45,960 nt of DNA, from NCBI GenBank assembly GCA_002440225.1, contig DJSH01000088.1, positions 33,757-79,716 on the forward strand, given 5' to 3'. The notes below the pieces were generated by a model. The model worked only from the letters and a program-made list of their open reading frames with translations, had not been told where the DNA came from and searched no databases. This document shows, one piece after another, positions 26,328 through 35,882 of this stretch. This DNA is from Candidatus Segatella violae (GTDB lineage Bacteria > Bacteroidota > Bacteroidia > Bacteroidales > Bacteroidaceae). Within the stretch, counting starts at the first letter, position 1. Each line of letters begins with the position of its first letter. A program made the translations under genes and the position numbers.

Positions 26328-26948
26328 TTATGGATTTGGATAATCAGTATTGATGCCTCTTGGCAAGAAATAGCCCTTGATGCAGTTTGGGTTGCAGACG
26401 CAAATCTGTATGTGATTCTTTTCTCTGAATCCAGCATTAGGATAAAGTTCCAGTCCTTCCCAAAATACACCTTTCACAGAGTCGTAAGGATGGATGTTAG
26501 CATCTTTGTTATAAGCTAAAGCTGTTTGTACTACGGCACAATCTAATTTTCTAATCAACAAGTCTGTGGATTTTCCAATAGATGTATTCTTTGGCAATTC
26601 TATTCCTGATTCTTCATAAACAGTAACCATAGTTTCATAAGCAGCCTTCAATTCCTGTAGATATAAGCTGTCGGTTAAGTCAAAGCAATACCGCAAATCT
26701 ATGATTGCCCCAACAACTGCAGGTTCTTTTACCTGTGAGTTCTTCCTTCTAGCCAAGTCTTTTGCCCATTGCCATGCACGTTCTTCATTGTTTTCCCAAA
26801 AGTAGATGCCATTTCCTAACCAATCATAATCATTAGTACTGGCAAGAAGTTCGGTTTTGCCAGCAATAACAGCATCTACGACAGATTTGTCACAACCATG
26901 AAACCCAACGACTAGGTTGGAACGTCTTGAATATAAAGATTCTTTCAT
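26328..26948 (-). CDS. ADP-ribosyltransferase-like toxin candidate
   Basis: 206 aa, no signal peptide. The N-terminal half has the layout of H-Y-E class (PARP/diphtheria-toxin-like) ADP-ribosyltransferases: H17 in GFHGCD, then Y49 in LGNGIYFWENN, the counterparts of the HG and GKGIYF motifs; a tryptophan-rich RAWQWAKDLA helix follows. The third catalytic residue cannot be placed with certainty. The start lies 3 bp after the stop of a 47-aa ORF with which it is surely co-translated, the layout of a toxin-antitoxin pair (small partner first). Located inside a defence-like cluster with McrBC and Rpn. Molecular target unknown. Confidence 0.65.
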   Translation of the reverse strand: MKESLYSRRSNLVVGFHGCDKSVVDAVIAGKTELLASTNDYDWLGNGIYFWENNEERAWQWAKDLARRKNSQVKEPAVVGAIIDLRYCFDLTDSLYLQELKAAYETMVTVYEESGIELPKNTSIGKSTDLLIRKLDCAVVQTALAYNKDANIHPYDSVKGVFWEGLELYPNAGFREKNHIQICVCNPNCIKGYFLPRGINTDYPNP

Positions 26949-26951
26949 ATA

Positions 26952-27095
26952 CTATCTCAGATGTGGTGCAACTTCTCCATTAGGCAACAATATTCCTGCT
27001 CTAATTAAAAAAGCTCTTGCAGCTTCTTTACTTGCCGTGGAAGCTTTTCTTGCAGCTTCCAATCTTTCTTGTCTCTTGCTATCAAATAAATCCAT
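26952..27095 (-). CDS. Small partner protein, antitoxin candidate (47 aa)
   Basis: Read from ATG 27095 to TAG 26952: MDLFDSKRQERLEAARKA, continuing with an Ala/Arg-rich helix and ending FLIRAGILLPNGEVAPHLR. A strong Shine-Dalgarno (AGGAGG at 27101-27106) sits 5 bp upstream, which is unusual in this phylum and supports translation. It ends 3 bp before the ADP-ribosyltransferase-like gene. The short charged helix plus a conserved-looking AGIL-x-P-NG tail resembles small antitoxins that precede their toxins, but I cannot assign a family. Confidence 0.65.
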   Translation of the reverse strand: MDLFDSKRQERLEAARKASTASKEAARAFLIRAGILLPNGEVAPHLR

Positions 27096-27185
27096 ATTTA
27101 CCTCCTGTTTTTAAGGGTTCGACTATTCTGCTGCACAGAAAATACAAATGAGCGCAATGAAAACTTGCTTTCAAATTGCTGAGTG

Positions 27186-27230
27186 CAGCTTTTCTGCTGC
27201 AAAAATACGCTTTTCTTTTGAAAAATGCAA
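27186..27230 (-). promoter_or_regulatory. Promoter of the small ORF / ADP-ribosyltransferase pair, with leader hairpin
   Basis: Minus strand: TTG (27228-27230), 20-nt spacer, TATTTTTG (27200-27207). The spacer resembles the promoters of modules A, B and C. A GCAGC/GCTGC hairpin (27186-27201) overlaps or starts the leader. Unlike the other copies, no GGTGCATCC hairpin precedes it; it follows the McrC stop by 18 bp. Confidence 0.75.
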
Positions 27231-27247
27231 GGATTCTTGGGCAAAAA

Positions 27248-28414
27248 TTAAAACATTCCTTCTGCTTTGCGATAGAATTCCTTTTCATTCAGTTTCATTT
27301 CACTTGCAAAATCCGGGAAAGCTTCTTTGCCTGATACTTTCATAGGTATTTTTACCACGCTTCCATTGGTGCCTATGATTTTGTATTCCTTCATAGCGTC
27401 GCCCCCTAATCGAGGATAGAGCAAAAGGCCTTTGTTAGCTTGAAAGCGATACATATACATGATAGTTTTATAATATATGGCGGATGCTCTGTCGGCGGAT
27501 AGATGCTTTATTTCTTCCAATCCAACATACTCTTCCCACAACCATGCAGCGTCAAACAAAACGCCATGTACTTTGTCTGCCTTACCATTATAAGAAATGT
27601 GTCTATGGCGTAGCAATGCGAGGCATAGCTTTTGTAGAGGTCTATATTTAACGTATAAAGGATGGATAGGAGTCTTTAAATTTCTGTTGATAGTTTGGTT
27701 GAGCGAATACTTTCTGTAAGATTTTCCCAAGTCTTGCACAAGTTTTACGTTACGTTTCGTTAGCTCGTCTTTTGTTAGGAGCAACCGACCGATTTCATCT
27801 TTTTGCAGATAGTCTATGCAGTAACATATCAAGTGGATGATATGATTGTCGCAAGTATGTTCTCTCAGATGATAAGCAATATGTCCCATAAATGGCTGGT
27901 TGAGCTTGATGTGCCGGTTTACATCGATGTGCCCTTTCAGCTTGCAGTCGTTATAGTCAAATGAATCATACATCTTTAAGAGCCCAGACGATAATGCCTC
28001 GTTCAAATACTTAGGGAAGATAAACTTGAGCAGGTCGAACATACTGTCGTCTCTGTTGCTCTTTACATTATAGCGGAATAAATTTATGTTTTGAGTCTTT
28101 AGTAACAGGTAATGCAAGAAGTTATAATGACCATCCACATCGAAACGGGTGTTGATTCTTATTTCGGCATTTCCCTTTCCTATAAAACCTACAAGGTTGT
28201 ATGTTTGGGTTTGCCAAGACGTGTCTTGATTGCGACTCGTCGTCAAGACATATTGGTCTCCGTCGCCAGCTTGAAAGGAATTGGGAAAGGTCAAAATCTC
28301 ATTTTCTTCAATCAGCGTTTTCAAACTGCGTCCAGACAAAGTAGTCATAAGTTCATGCTCTTCTGCACTCATGTCTTTAATGATTTCGGGTGTATTATCC
28401 TTCAATAAAATCAT
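27248..28414 (-). CDS. mcrC: McrC-like restriction subunit, catalytic part apparently lost
   Basis: 388 aa. The N-terminal and middle parts are typical of McrC (LVGFIGKGNAEIRINTRFD, then CKLKGHIDVNRHIKLNQPF), and the C-terminal part begins FDAAWLWEEYV, the usual start of the nuclease domain, and ends with the SYMYRF-like element MYMYRFQANKGLLLYP. The stretch that should lie between them, with the catalytic Asp and a D-A-K-Y-K type motif, is missing: only about 28 residues (GLEEIKHLSADRASA...) remain, and the protein is some 50-60 residues shorter than usual. In McrBC, McrC cuts DNA when driven by McrB. It follows mcrB by 12 bp. Likely a decayed or nuclease-dead McrC. Confidence 0.75.
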   Translation of the reverse strand: MILLKDNTPEIIKDMSAEEHELMTTLSGRSLKTLIEENEILTFPNSFQAGDGDQYVLTTSRNQDTSWQTQTYNLVGFIGKGNAEIRINTRFDVDGHYNFLHYLLLKTQNINLFRYNVKSNRDDSMFDLLKFIFPKYLNEALSSGLLKMYDSFDYNDCKLKGHIDVNRHIKLNQPFMGHIAYHLREHTCDNHIIHLICYCIDYLQKDEIGRLLLTKDELTKRNVKLVQDLGKSYRKYSLNQTINRNLKTPIHPLYVKYRPLQKLCLALLRHRHISYNGKADKVHGVLFDAAWLWEEYVGLEEIKHLSADRASAIYYKTIMYMYRFQANKGLLLYPRLGGDAMKEYKIIGTNGSVVKIPMKVSGKEAFPDFASEMKLNEKEFYRKAEGMF

Positions 28415-28426
28415 GATGGTTGATGT

Positions 28427-29761
28427 TTATTGTTCTGCTGTAGTTTCGTCAAGAAATATATTTCTGAGAGATGCAATTTTCTCTTTGAGCTCTTTGGGTG
28501 AAAGCAATCCCTTCAAATACTCTTTGATGATGGTTTCCAAGTAGCTATTCCATAAATCCTTCAAAGTGCTCTTGGCATTATCATTATCTTTAAGATGAAG
28601 CAGATAAGCAGCTCCGATGGTATAATCCTCGCCGAAGTCGTCATCCTCGGCGATGGCTTTGTTCAGTCGTTCTAAGGCTTTCTTTGCCTCGTATTTGTAA
28701 CTAGTGCTCAAAGATTCCACGATAGCATCCAAGGTGTCGTCCCATTTGATGTATTCTGTGGGGAAACGTCTTCTGAAGGCGAAATCAAGGCTTTCTACAC
28801 TTCTGTCTATGTCGTTCATGGTCGCAATGATAAACACATTATCGGGTACGAAGAAGTTTCCTTTTCTTTTGTTTCCTATCTCTTTGTCAAACTCATTTTC
28901 TTCTTTGTGAAGATTGGCAAACTGTGTTGTAACATTTCCCTTGGTTCCCCGATAACTTGGTTCCACAGAGAAGAACAGTTCACCGAAGATCTTAGAAATT
29001 TCACCACGATTGATTTCATCTATCACAAAAACGTAATTCTTCTCGTTCTCTTTCAAGGCTTCTTGGCAGAAGGTATAAAAAATGCCCGGCTCTAGTTTGA
29101 AACCAATATCGCTGCTTTCTTCTTTTTGGTAAGGGCGCAGACCTTCCACAAAATCAGTGTAATCGTAAGATGGATGGAACTGAACGAACTGGAACTGTTT
29201 GCTGCTGTTGAGCTCGTCTTTGTCACAACCGATGATGCTAGCAGCGATAAGTCGGGCGAGGTAACTTTTTCCTGTGCCAGGGGCACCAGAGAAGATGAGA
29301 TTCTTGTTACTTAGAACTTGAGTTTTATATTTATTTAGTTTTTCCATATTTCTAATAGTTTTAAGCCATTCTGCAATATATTGATATTGTTCAGTGTTTG
29401 AGTTGCAAGGCTGAAATGTACCTTGCGAGAACAATCTTGCTCGTGGTTGTTTGTAGTCTTTTGCCCATGCTAAGACCTTCACAAGTCTGTAATTGATGTT
29501 GTAATATTTGCTTTCTAAATCAGCAGATTGAAAAGTTTTGCCAATAATCTCGCATAAGGCTAAAGCTTTATTCCCTTCTCGTACGAGGACAATTGTCCCA
29601 TTCTTAACTTCTTTAAAATGTTTGCAGTCCAAAGCGTCCCATTCTCCTGTACCGATAACTGGGGCTGACTCCTGTAACATTTTAATGGAATCTATCTCAA
29701 TTCCACCTTTTCCTTCTGGCTTATACATTTGTATATGCCAATATTTATCAGCCTTTTCCAT
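28427..29761 (-). CDS. mcrB: McrB-like GTPase with N-terminal EVE/PUA-like domain
   Basis: 444 aa from ATG 29761 (MEKADKYWHI; a longer frame upstream would run through a terminator hairpin and is unlikely). N-terminal domain about 5-115 (WHIQMYKPEGKGG, GTIVLVREG) resembles EVE/PUA-like modified-base readers. AAA+ domain: Walker A GAPGTGKS at 159-166, Walker B VFVIDEINRGEISKIFGE, the McrB signature ATMNDIDRSVESLDFAFRRRF. McrB translocates DNA with GTP and activates McrC. Its nearest upstream element is a terminator hairpin (29777-29825); no own promoter was seen, so expression may depend on read-through from the SusCD operon. Confidence 0.88.
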   Translation of the reverse strand: MEKADKYWHIQMYKPEGKGGIEIDSIKMLQESAPVIGTGEWDALDCKHFKEVKNGTIVLVREGNKALALCEIIGKTFQSADLESKYYNINYRLVKVLAWAKDYKQPRARLFSQGTFQPCNSNTEQYQYIAEWLKTIRNMEKLNKYKTQVLSNKNLIFSGAPGTGKSYLARLIAASIIGCDKDELNSSKQFQFVQFHPSYDYTDFVEGLRPYQKEESSDIGFKLEPGIFYTFCQEALKENEKNYVFVIDEINRGEISKIFGELFFSVEPSYRGTKGNVTTQFANLHKEENEFDKEIGNKRKGNFFVPDNVFIIATMNDIDRSVESLDFAFRRRFPTEYIKWDDTLDAIVESLSTSYKYEAKKALERLNKAIAEDDDFGEDYTIGAAYLLHLKDNDNAKSTLKDLWNSYLETIIKEYLKGLLSPKELKEKIASLRNIFLDETTAEQ

Positions 29762-29776
29762 ATTTACTATTAGATA

Positions 29777-29825
29777 AAAGGTGTATCCTACAAGTCCTGT
29801 AAAAGGACGAGAAAGATACACCTTT
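29777..29825 (-). terminator. Terminator of the SusC2 operon
   Basis: Arms AAAGGTGTATC (29777-29787) and GATACACCTTT (29815-29825) with an inner GTCCT/AGGAC hairpin. On the minus strand a short T-rich segment follows. It lies 21 bp after the lipid-binding-like gene and in the leader of mcrB. Confidence 0.75.
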
Positions 29826-29846
29826 ATATTATTTGATAGATTACGT

Positions 29847-30365
29847 TTACTCTGTGAAACCAGAGTGACGAACACCAGAAATACGATAAGTCAGCGCATT
29901 TCTGTCATCATCAAACTTGACAGTGTAACAAATGCTATCTGTAGGCATACCATGAAGGTTCTTGCCTTGACCGTAGAGCACTTGACCTTTAAGGAACTCA
30001 ACGTTGCCTGCATCTGCATCAGAAGGTTTGTAAGAGGTGTTTGGTGTAGCCTCAAACTTTCCGGCAGCGTAGTCTGTCACGTTCACTTTCATCTTTACAC
30101 CATAGAATGCAGCATCATCAAGCCACATCTTGTCAGCGTCATTAGCTGCAGTGTTATAAGTGTTGATATTGATTGTGCCAAGTCCAAATGGATCTTCATA
30201 AAGGACGTTGCCTTGATCATCAACAGCATCTACGGTTACGTCCCAAAGACCTGCCATTTTCTCAACAGCCGTACCACCTGCTTTCTCATCTGTCTCTGGA
30301 TCACAAGAAACAAATGTAAAAGTCGCAGCTAAGGCAACCATGAACATTGAAATATATTTCTTCAT
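29847..30365 (-). CDS. Small lipoprotein, Lipid_bd-like
   Basis: 172 aa, lipobox TFVSC with C21. The mature part starts with acidic spacer residues then a beta-rich domain opening with AGLWDVTVDAVDDQGNV, similar to the Bacteroidetes lipid-binding putative hydrolase family (Lipid_bd) found at the ends of SusCD operons. Last gene of the operon, 22 bp after the DUF5012-like gene. Function uncertain. Confidence 0.7.
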   Translation of the reverse strand: MKKYISMFMVALAATFTFVSCDPETDEKAGGTAVEKMAGLWDVTVDAVDDQGNVLYEDPFGLGTININTYNTAANDADKMWLDDAAFYGVKMKVNVTDYAAGKFEATPNTSYKPSDADAGNVEFLKGQVLYGQGKNLHGMPTDSICYTVKFDDDRNALTYRISGVRHSGFTE

Positions 30366-30387
30366 ATTATTTTCTTGTTTATCTGTT

Positions 30388-31095
30388 TTACTTTAAGATG
30401 ACATGGAACAACATGTTACCATCGTTGTAGGTCATGTCATAAGATATTGTCCCTGTAGCAGGGTCATACTTTCCATTCTCAAAAGAATTTGCAGAGTCAC
30501 CCCATGCAGAAACGTAACTAGAAAGTAATTTTAGACTGTTGTCGCTCATCAATTGGAGATAGCCTGTCAATTCAGCCTGTGCACCATATCCTACACCTTG
30601 GCCATAATAACCAGCCATCAAATCGCTGATATAGAATAGACCTGGGGCCAGCTTCTTTATTGATACAGAGAATTTGCTGAATTCAGAGGTCTTGTCATTA
30701 TAGATTCTATATGTGCCATCTTGAACGGTATAATTACCAGCAATGTCTGTTGTAATTGTTGGATCGCATACAGCAACCGTTCTTGTGATTGTATTTGAAT
30801 AGCCTTCTGTATTTGTAAAGGTATAGTTTACCTGATACATACCAGCAACATTATTATTTACATTGCTATTAATAACAACTTGATTTGTTACATCTTCACC
30901 TCTCAATAGAGCCTTGCAACCTTGTTCTACGTATTCTGTGCCAATTGGTACCAATACCGTTTCATCGCCATTGAGCTCCATTGTAGGATAATATGTAACC
31001 TTAGCATCTGTCAACTCATCATTGTCATCATTACAAGATGTCAAGGCAAACGATGAGAGGCAGAGCATCAAGGTATAAAATAATATCTTTTTCAT
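30388..31095 (-). CDS. Lipoprotein with Ig-like domain (DUF5012/BT_2262-like)
   Basis: 235 aa, lipobox ALTSC with C21. Residues about 35-110 form an Ig-like DUF5011-type fold (TYYPTMELNGDETVLVPIGTEYVEQG, VAGMYQVNYTFTNTEG). The rest is beta-rich (about 115-235). Probably a surface accessory of the SusC2/SusD2 transporter; it follows susD by 54 bp. Confidence 0.72.
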   Translation of the reverse strand: MKKILFYTLMLCLSSFALTSCNDDNDELTDAKVTYYPTMELNGDETVLVPIGTEYVEQGCKALLRGEDVTNQVVINSNVNNNVAGMYQVNYTFTNTEGYSNTITRTVAVCDPTITTDIAGNYTVQDGTYRIYNDKTSEFSKFSVSIKKLAPGLFYISDLMAGYYGQGVGYGAQAELTGYLQLMSDNSLKLLSSYVSAWGDSANSFENGKYDPATGTISYDMTYNDGNMLFHVILK

Positions 31096-31149
31096 ATTCT
31101 TCTTGTCTTTTGTGAATTAATGAATCTCACTAATCTATAGCTTAGTGAA

Positions 31150-32652
31150 TTATTTTACATCCCAGAATACAGGGTCAGCCAAAGTCTTGACTGTAGGTGT
31201 ATTCTTATTGTACTGGCGTGCGCTCAATGGATAAGGCATACGCTTGCAGAGCTTATCATTGCCATAATAGTTGAGACCAGGATTAATCATGTCACCAGCA
31301 ATATACTTGGTAGAGCCATCAAATACCTCCTTGGCCGTTGCTGTAGAAAGAGCAGGAATGTCTGTACGACGCTGCTCGGACCAAGCCTCCATGTGATTGC
31401 GCATAAAGAATGAAGCCCACTTCTGCATATAGATGAGCTTGAGCTTATCTGCATCAGTTGACTGATTGTCAAAATTTACCTTTGCACCAGCTAAGAATGT
31501 AGTCAAGTCGCTTGCAGAAATTCCACGTGAAGTGAAATCTGCTGCGATAGCATTTTCGTAATCAACCTTTGCTGCATCTGCATTATGGTTGAAACGAAGT
31601 TCAACCTCTGCCTTCAAGAATTCAACCTCTGCTAGCTGCATGATATAGATAGGCATTGCAGCAACAGTTGCACACTTGATTTCACTAACGTCCTTGTTCT
31701 TCCAGTCCTTACCAGTCCACTCCTTGTAGAGAGACTTGGCTCCAGGAATCTGACCGACATATTTGCCTGCAGCAGTATTGGCAGACATTGTTGTAGCCAA
31801 GCGAGGATCGTTAGTCAAGCTATAATATGAAACGATAGGGTAAGCTGCACAGAAATTATTTGTAGTCAAACCATGGATGGCTGCATACCATGGATTCCAC
31901 TGACCTTCAGCGTTGCTGTAGACATTGAATGTGCAATCTGCATTTGGCAACATATTCTCAGCTACCAAAGCCTTAGCCTTAGCGGTATAAGTATCAACAT
32001 CTACACCACCATCTATCAAACGCATGTACATACGCAAACGAAGACCATTGGCAAAGCGTTTCCATGCATCCAAAGAGCCTTTAAACATTGGATCTGTCAC
32101 AGAGATAGTGGTAGTACCCTCAGGTATCTCTGCTTCAGCCTCGTCCATGGCTGCTAATACGGATGTATAAACAGTCTTGCCGTCATCCCACTTAGGAGTA
32201 GGGTTCGCATTGCCTTGGCACATCTCAGTGTAAGGCGCATCGCTACATGCGTCAACCATGTATTGCATACCCAAAGCAGTCATTACCTTGCAAGCAAAGA
32301 GGTCAGCCTTGTCGGTCGTCTTGCTCTCAATATCCTTGACGTCCATCATTGCACCTGCATAGATGGTACGATAACAACGGTCGAACAACGATGAAGACTC
32401 ATCGAAATGAAGCTCTGCCTCCACGTTGTACTGGTTGGCCTCAGGGCGCTGCTCAAAGTACTGGGCAAAGAATCCCGCATAGGTGAACATGGCGTCACCA
32501 GGTACTGCCGCCAAAGCATTTTCCACTGATGGGAAAACCAAGGTAGGTGTCACGTCACCATTGCTTGGATAGTTTGGGTTGTCGTTGATATCCATGTCGC
32601 AGCTCGAAAGTGCCAAGAGGCAAGCTGCGCTATATACTAATATTTTCTTCAT
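31150..32652 (-). CDS. SusD-like lipoprotein (SusD-like_2)
   Basis: 500 aa, lipobox ALSSC with C18, followed by DMDINDNPNYP. The pattern of this SusD subfamily is clear (AGFFAQYFEQRPEANQY, WKRFANGLRLRMYMRL, EVEFLKAEVELR). Surface ligand-binding partner of the SusC2 receptor, 14 bp downstream of it. Confidence 0.92.
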   Translation of the reverse strand: MKKILVYSAACLLALSSCDMDINDNPNYPSNGDVTPTLVFPSVENALAAVPGDAMFTYAGFFAQYFEQRPEANQYNVEAELHFDESSSLFDRCYRTIYAGAMMDVKDIESKTTDKADLFACKVMTALGMQYMVDACSDAPYTEMCQGNANPTPKWDDGKTVYTSVLAAMDEAEAEIPEGTTTISVTDPMFKGSLDAWKRFANGLRLRMYMRLIDGGVDVDTYTAKAKALVAENMLPNADCTFNVYSNAEGQWNPWYAAIHGLTTNNFCAAYPIVSYYSLTNDPRLATTMSANTAAGKYVGQIPGAKSLYKEWTGKDWKNKDVSEIKCATVAAMPIYIMQLAEVEFLKAEVELRFNHNADAAKVDYENAIAADFTSRGISASDLTTFLAGAKVNFDNQSTDADKLKLIYMQKWASFFMRNHMEAWSEQRRTDIPALSTATAKEVFDGSTKYIAGDMINPGLNYYGNDKLCKRMPYPLSARQYNKNTPTVKTLADPVFWDVK

Positions 32653-32666
32653 AATTAGCTTTCTTA

Positions 32667-35600
32667 TTAGAATTTAACTGAAACGTTGAAACCAATCTTT
32701 CTTGAGCTTGGGTTCGCAGAGTACTCACCATAGTTACCAGCCAAGTCGTTACCAAATGAAGTTGACTCTGGGTCGATGAAGGTGTTGCTAGATGGTGTCC
32801 AAAGGAACAAGTTGTTTCCGAAGACAGACAACTTCACACCTGTCAAGAATGTCTTGGCAAGCCAAGCCTTAGGAAGATCCCAAGAAAGTACTACTGAACG
32901 AAGCTTTACATAGCTCTTGTCAACCAAGAAATCTGCATCATAGTTGTCAGCACCATTATTCCAATAGCTATAAAGATTGGTTGCATTCAATGCTGTTGTA
33001 TTCTCTCCATATACAGGAGCCCCATTGGCATCTGTTCCTGTCTGAATTACAGAGTTTGGTACAATGAATGGATGACGGCTGTTGTAAGCAGTCTGTATTG
33101 CATTACCAACGAAATAGTTGACGTCCTTTGTACGAGAGTACATCACGCCGCCCTTACGAATATCGAAATCGAAAGACAAACTTACACCCTTGTAAGAGAA
33201 GGTGTTGGAAATGCCCATCTGATACTTGCTGTTCATGCTACCTACTACTTGCTGCTCTGTACTCTTGAGAGGAAGACCAGTCTTTGGGTCTACGATAACG
33301 TGGCCTTCTGCGTCACGCTGAGCAGTATAAGCCTTGAATAAGCCAAGCTCCTGACCAACGATGGCATAGAGACCTGTACCGCCACTCAAGCCATAGATGA
33401 GAGATTCTCCACCAAGTTCCTCTGGAAGTGAAATCACCTTGCTACGGTTCAATGTCCAGTTGAGGGCAATATCCCACTTGAAGTCTCTAGTCTTGATAGG
33501 AGTACCGCTAATCAAAGCCTCGACACCACGGTTGCGAATTTTACCGAGGTTGGTATTCTGTGCAGTGTAACCAGAAGCAGGATCCATAGCCAAAGAGAAT
33601 ATCTGCTTGTCTGATACTCTGTTGTAGTAAGATACATCGAATGACAAACGATTCTGAAGGAAAGCCATGTTCAAACCGAGCTCAAACTCTGTTGTCATCT
33701 CTGGGCTCAAAGTAGGGCTACCCAACACGTTGCCTACAGAGTATGCATTGTAGTTGCCATTAGTGAATGGGAACTGGCTGGTGCCCCAACCAGAAGTGTT
33801 AGCTCCACCTTGTGCGAATACGGATGAGGTCATATATACATCTGCGTCATTACCAGTCTTACCCCATGCTGCACGAACCTTACCGAAAGTGATGATTTTC
33901 TGCATCTCTGGGCTCAAGAACTGAGAGAAGATTACGCTACCTGTCACACCAGGGTAGAAGAAAGAACGATTGCCCTTTGGCAGAGTAGAAGACCAGTCGT
34001 TACGAGCGGTCATGGTCAAGTATGCCCAGTTGTCCCAGCCAAGGTCAATCTGACCGTAAGCACCCATCAATCGACGAAGCTGCTGGTACTGGTCTACAGT
34101 TGGCTTCTCTGACGAGTTGTTCAAATTATAGAATGTTGGGATGGTCAAATTGGTAACTTCTGCAAAGAAATAGTTGTATCTACGCTCGTTACCATTAAGA
34201 CCAACTACAGCGTTTACATCCAATTTCTCCATGAAATTATGATTATAGCTCAACATTGCATTCAAGTCGATTTCACGGGTACGTTCTGTCTGCTGGCTAG
34301 CCTTGCCTGTCAAAGATGACAATGCATCTGCCCAGTTTAGAGTGCCTTCATAAAGCTTGGACATGTTTGGCTGACCTTCATCATGATGACCTGTAGTTGT
34401 ATCGAGACCAAAACGACCTGAGAATTTCAAATCCTTGATGATGTTCCAATCCAACTGTAATTTGCCATAGAAACGCTCCTGCTCATACTCGTTCTTGTAG
34501 TTGTTCAAGAGATAGTATGGGTTGGTTACGCCGTAAGGGGTATAGTAATAACCAGGGGTGTTGAATGGATTGTTCAAATCCTTCAACTCTGCGATGCTGA
34601 TGTCGCGAGGAGTCTGCATGATACAGTTGTACATAGAACCAGCCTTCTGACCCGTACTTACGAAGTTGTTCTTCTGATAAGCATAGTTGGCAGACATGCT
34701 CAATGTTACGTTCTTGATCTTATGGCTCGCACGACCAGAGAAAGTATACTTGTTGTAGCTGTCAGCGTCTGTTGGGATGATACCATCATCGTGAATCTGC
34801 GACAGACTCAGGAAGAAATTACTAACATCTGTTGCACCATTGAAAGATACGCTATTGTTATAGCGAACACCTGTGTCGAAGAAATCCTTCACATTGTTCT
34901 TAATGGCACTATAAGTCTTATATTGCTGAGAATTGTCGTAGGTGTTACCATAACGCAAGGTAGAGCCGTCGAATTCAGGGCCCCAAGAGCCATTCTCCGT
35001 GTCGGTCTTGTTACCATACCAACCCATACCGAACTGGTTCTGCATCTGAGGCAAACGGAGAACAGACTCAAACTGCATACCACCATTATACTCTACACCG
35101 ATACCCTTGTTCTGCTTCTTACCACTCTTGGTGGTAATCAAGATAACACCATTGGCAGCACGGCTACCATAGAGGGCAGTAGCTGCAGCACCCTTCAAGA
35201 TGGTCATGCTCTCAACATCGTCTGGATTGACAGCATTGGCACCGTTACCGAAGTCGTAGCTTTCATTCAAACTACTAGCACCAGCAAGTCTAGAGGTCTC
35301 GCTACTTGTAGAGTTGTTAGACAATGGCACGCCATCAACAACATAAAGAGGCTGGTTGTTGCCAGACAAAGAACTTACACCACGGATGACTACAGAATTA
35401 GAAGCACCTGGGTCTGAAGAAGTAGAAGAAATCTGCACACCAGCAACCTTGCCTGCAATACCAGACATAATGTCACCAGTACGAGATTCAGAAAGTTTCT
35501 CTCCGCCTACAACAGAAGCCGAATAACCGAGAGCCTTGCTTTGGCGAGTAATACCCATAGCGGTAACTACCACCTCGTCAAGATTCTTTGCATCTGAAGC

Positions 35601-35882
35601 CAAAACGATTTTGTTGTTGCCAGCTTTGAGGGCAACAGTTTTGTCTTGCATACCAATGTAAGACACTTTTACAGAGTTCTTTCCATTTGGAAGAACCAAA
35701 GAGAAGTTACCATCAATGTCGGTAACTGTGCCAGTATTTGTTCCTATGACTTTGATAGATGCACCAATAATAGGCTCACCATCATCTGCAGAGGTAACAT
35801 TACCGGAAACTTGAGTTTGTGCCAGTGCCATTCCTAAACTCAGGAAAAGGCAGGCGATAAACGTCATGAGTCTTTTTTCCAT
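32667..35882 (-). CDS. SusC/RagA TonB-dependent receptor (SusC2, left side of the switch)
   Basis: 1071 aa. Signal peptide MEKRLMTFIACLFLSLGMALAQ, CarboxypepD_reg-like domain (about 25-105), plug with QPLYVVDGVPL and GSRAANGVILITTKSGK (about 115-255), barrel ending in GFNVSVKF. No STN domain, so no sigma/FecR partner is expected. Its first 31 codons and leader are identical to those of the susC at 40090 in opposite orientation. A full consensus promoter at 36039-36070 faces this gene, so this orientation should be ON. Confidence 0.95.
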   Translation of the reverse strand: MEKRLMTFIACLFLSLGMALAQTQVSGNVTSADDGEPIIGASIKVIGTNTGTVTDIDGNFSLVLPNGKNSVKVSYIGMQDKTVALKAGNNKIVLASDAKNLDEVVVTAMGITRQSKALGYSASVVGGEKLSESRTGDIMSGIAGKVAGVQISSTSSDPGASNSVVIRGVSSLSGNNQPLYVVDGVPLSNNSTSSETSRLAGASSLNESYDFGNGANAVNPDDVESMTILKGAAATALYGSRAANGVILITTKSGKKQNKGIGVEYNGGMQFESVLRLPQMQNQFGMGWYGNKTDTENGSWGPEFDGSTLRYGNTYDNSQQYKTYSAIKNNVKDFFDTGVRYNNSVSFNGATDVSNFFLSLSQIHDDGIIPTDADSYNKYTFSGRASHKIKNVTLSMSANYAYQKNNFVSTGQKAGSMYNCIMQTPRDISIAELKDLNNPFNTPGYYYTPYGVTNPYYLLNNYKNEYEQERFYGKLQLDWNIIKDLKFSGRFGLDTTTGHHDEGQPNMSKLYEGTLNWADALSSLTGKASQQTERTREIDLNAMLSYNHNFMEKLDVNAVVGLNGNERRYNYFFAEVTNLTIPTFYNLNNSSEKPTVDQYQQLRRLMGAYGQIDLGWDNWAYLTMTARNDWSSTLPKGNRSFFYPGVTGSVIFSQFLSPEMQKIITFGKVRAAWGKTGNDADVYMTSSVFAQGGANTSGWGTSQFPFTNGNYNAYSVGNVLGSPTLSPEMTTEFELGLNMAFLQNRLSFDVSYYNRVSDKQIFSLAMDPASGYTAQNTNLGKIRNRGVEALISGTPIKTRDFKWDIALNWTLNRSKVISLPEELGGESLIYGLSGGTGLYAIVGQELGLFKAYTAQRDAEGHVIVDPKTGLPLKSTEQQVVGSMNSKYQMGISNTFSYKGVSLSFDFDIRKGGVMYSRTKDVNYFVGNAIQTAYNSRHPFIVPNSVIQTGTDANGAPVYGENTTALNATNLYSYWNNGADNYDADFLVDKSYVKLRSVVLSWDLPKAWLAKTFLTGVKLSVFGNNLFLWTPSSNTFIDPESTSFGNDLAGNYGEYSANPSSRKIGFNVSVKF

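Noticed and set aside
29762..29875. N-terminal extension of McrB
   Set aside because: It would translate the terminator hairpin and overlap the end of the lipid-binding-like gene; the EVE-like domain begins right at Met 29761.
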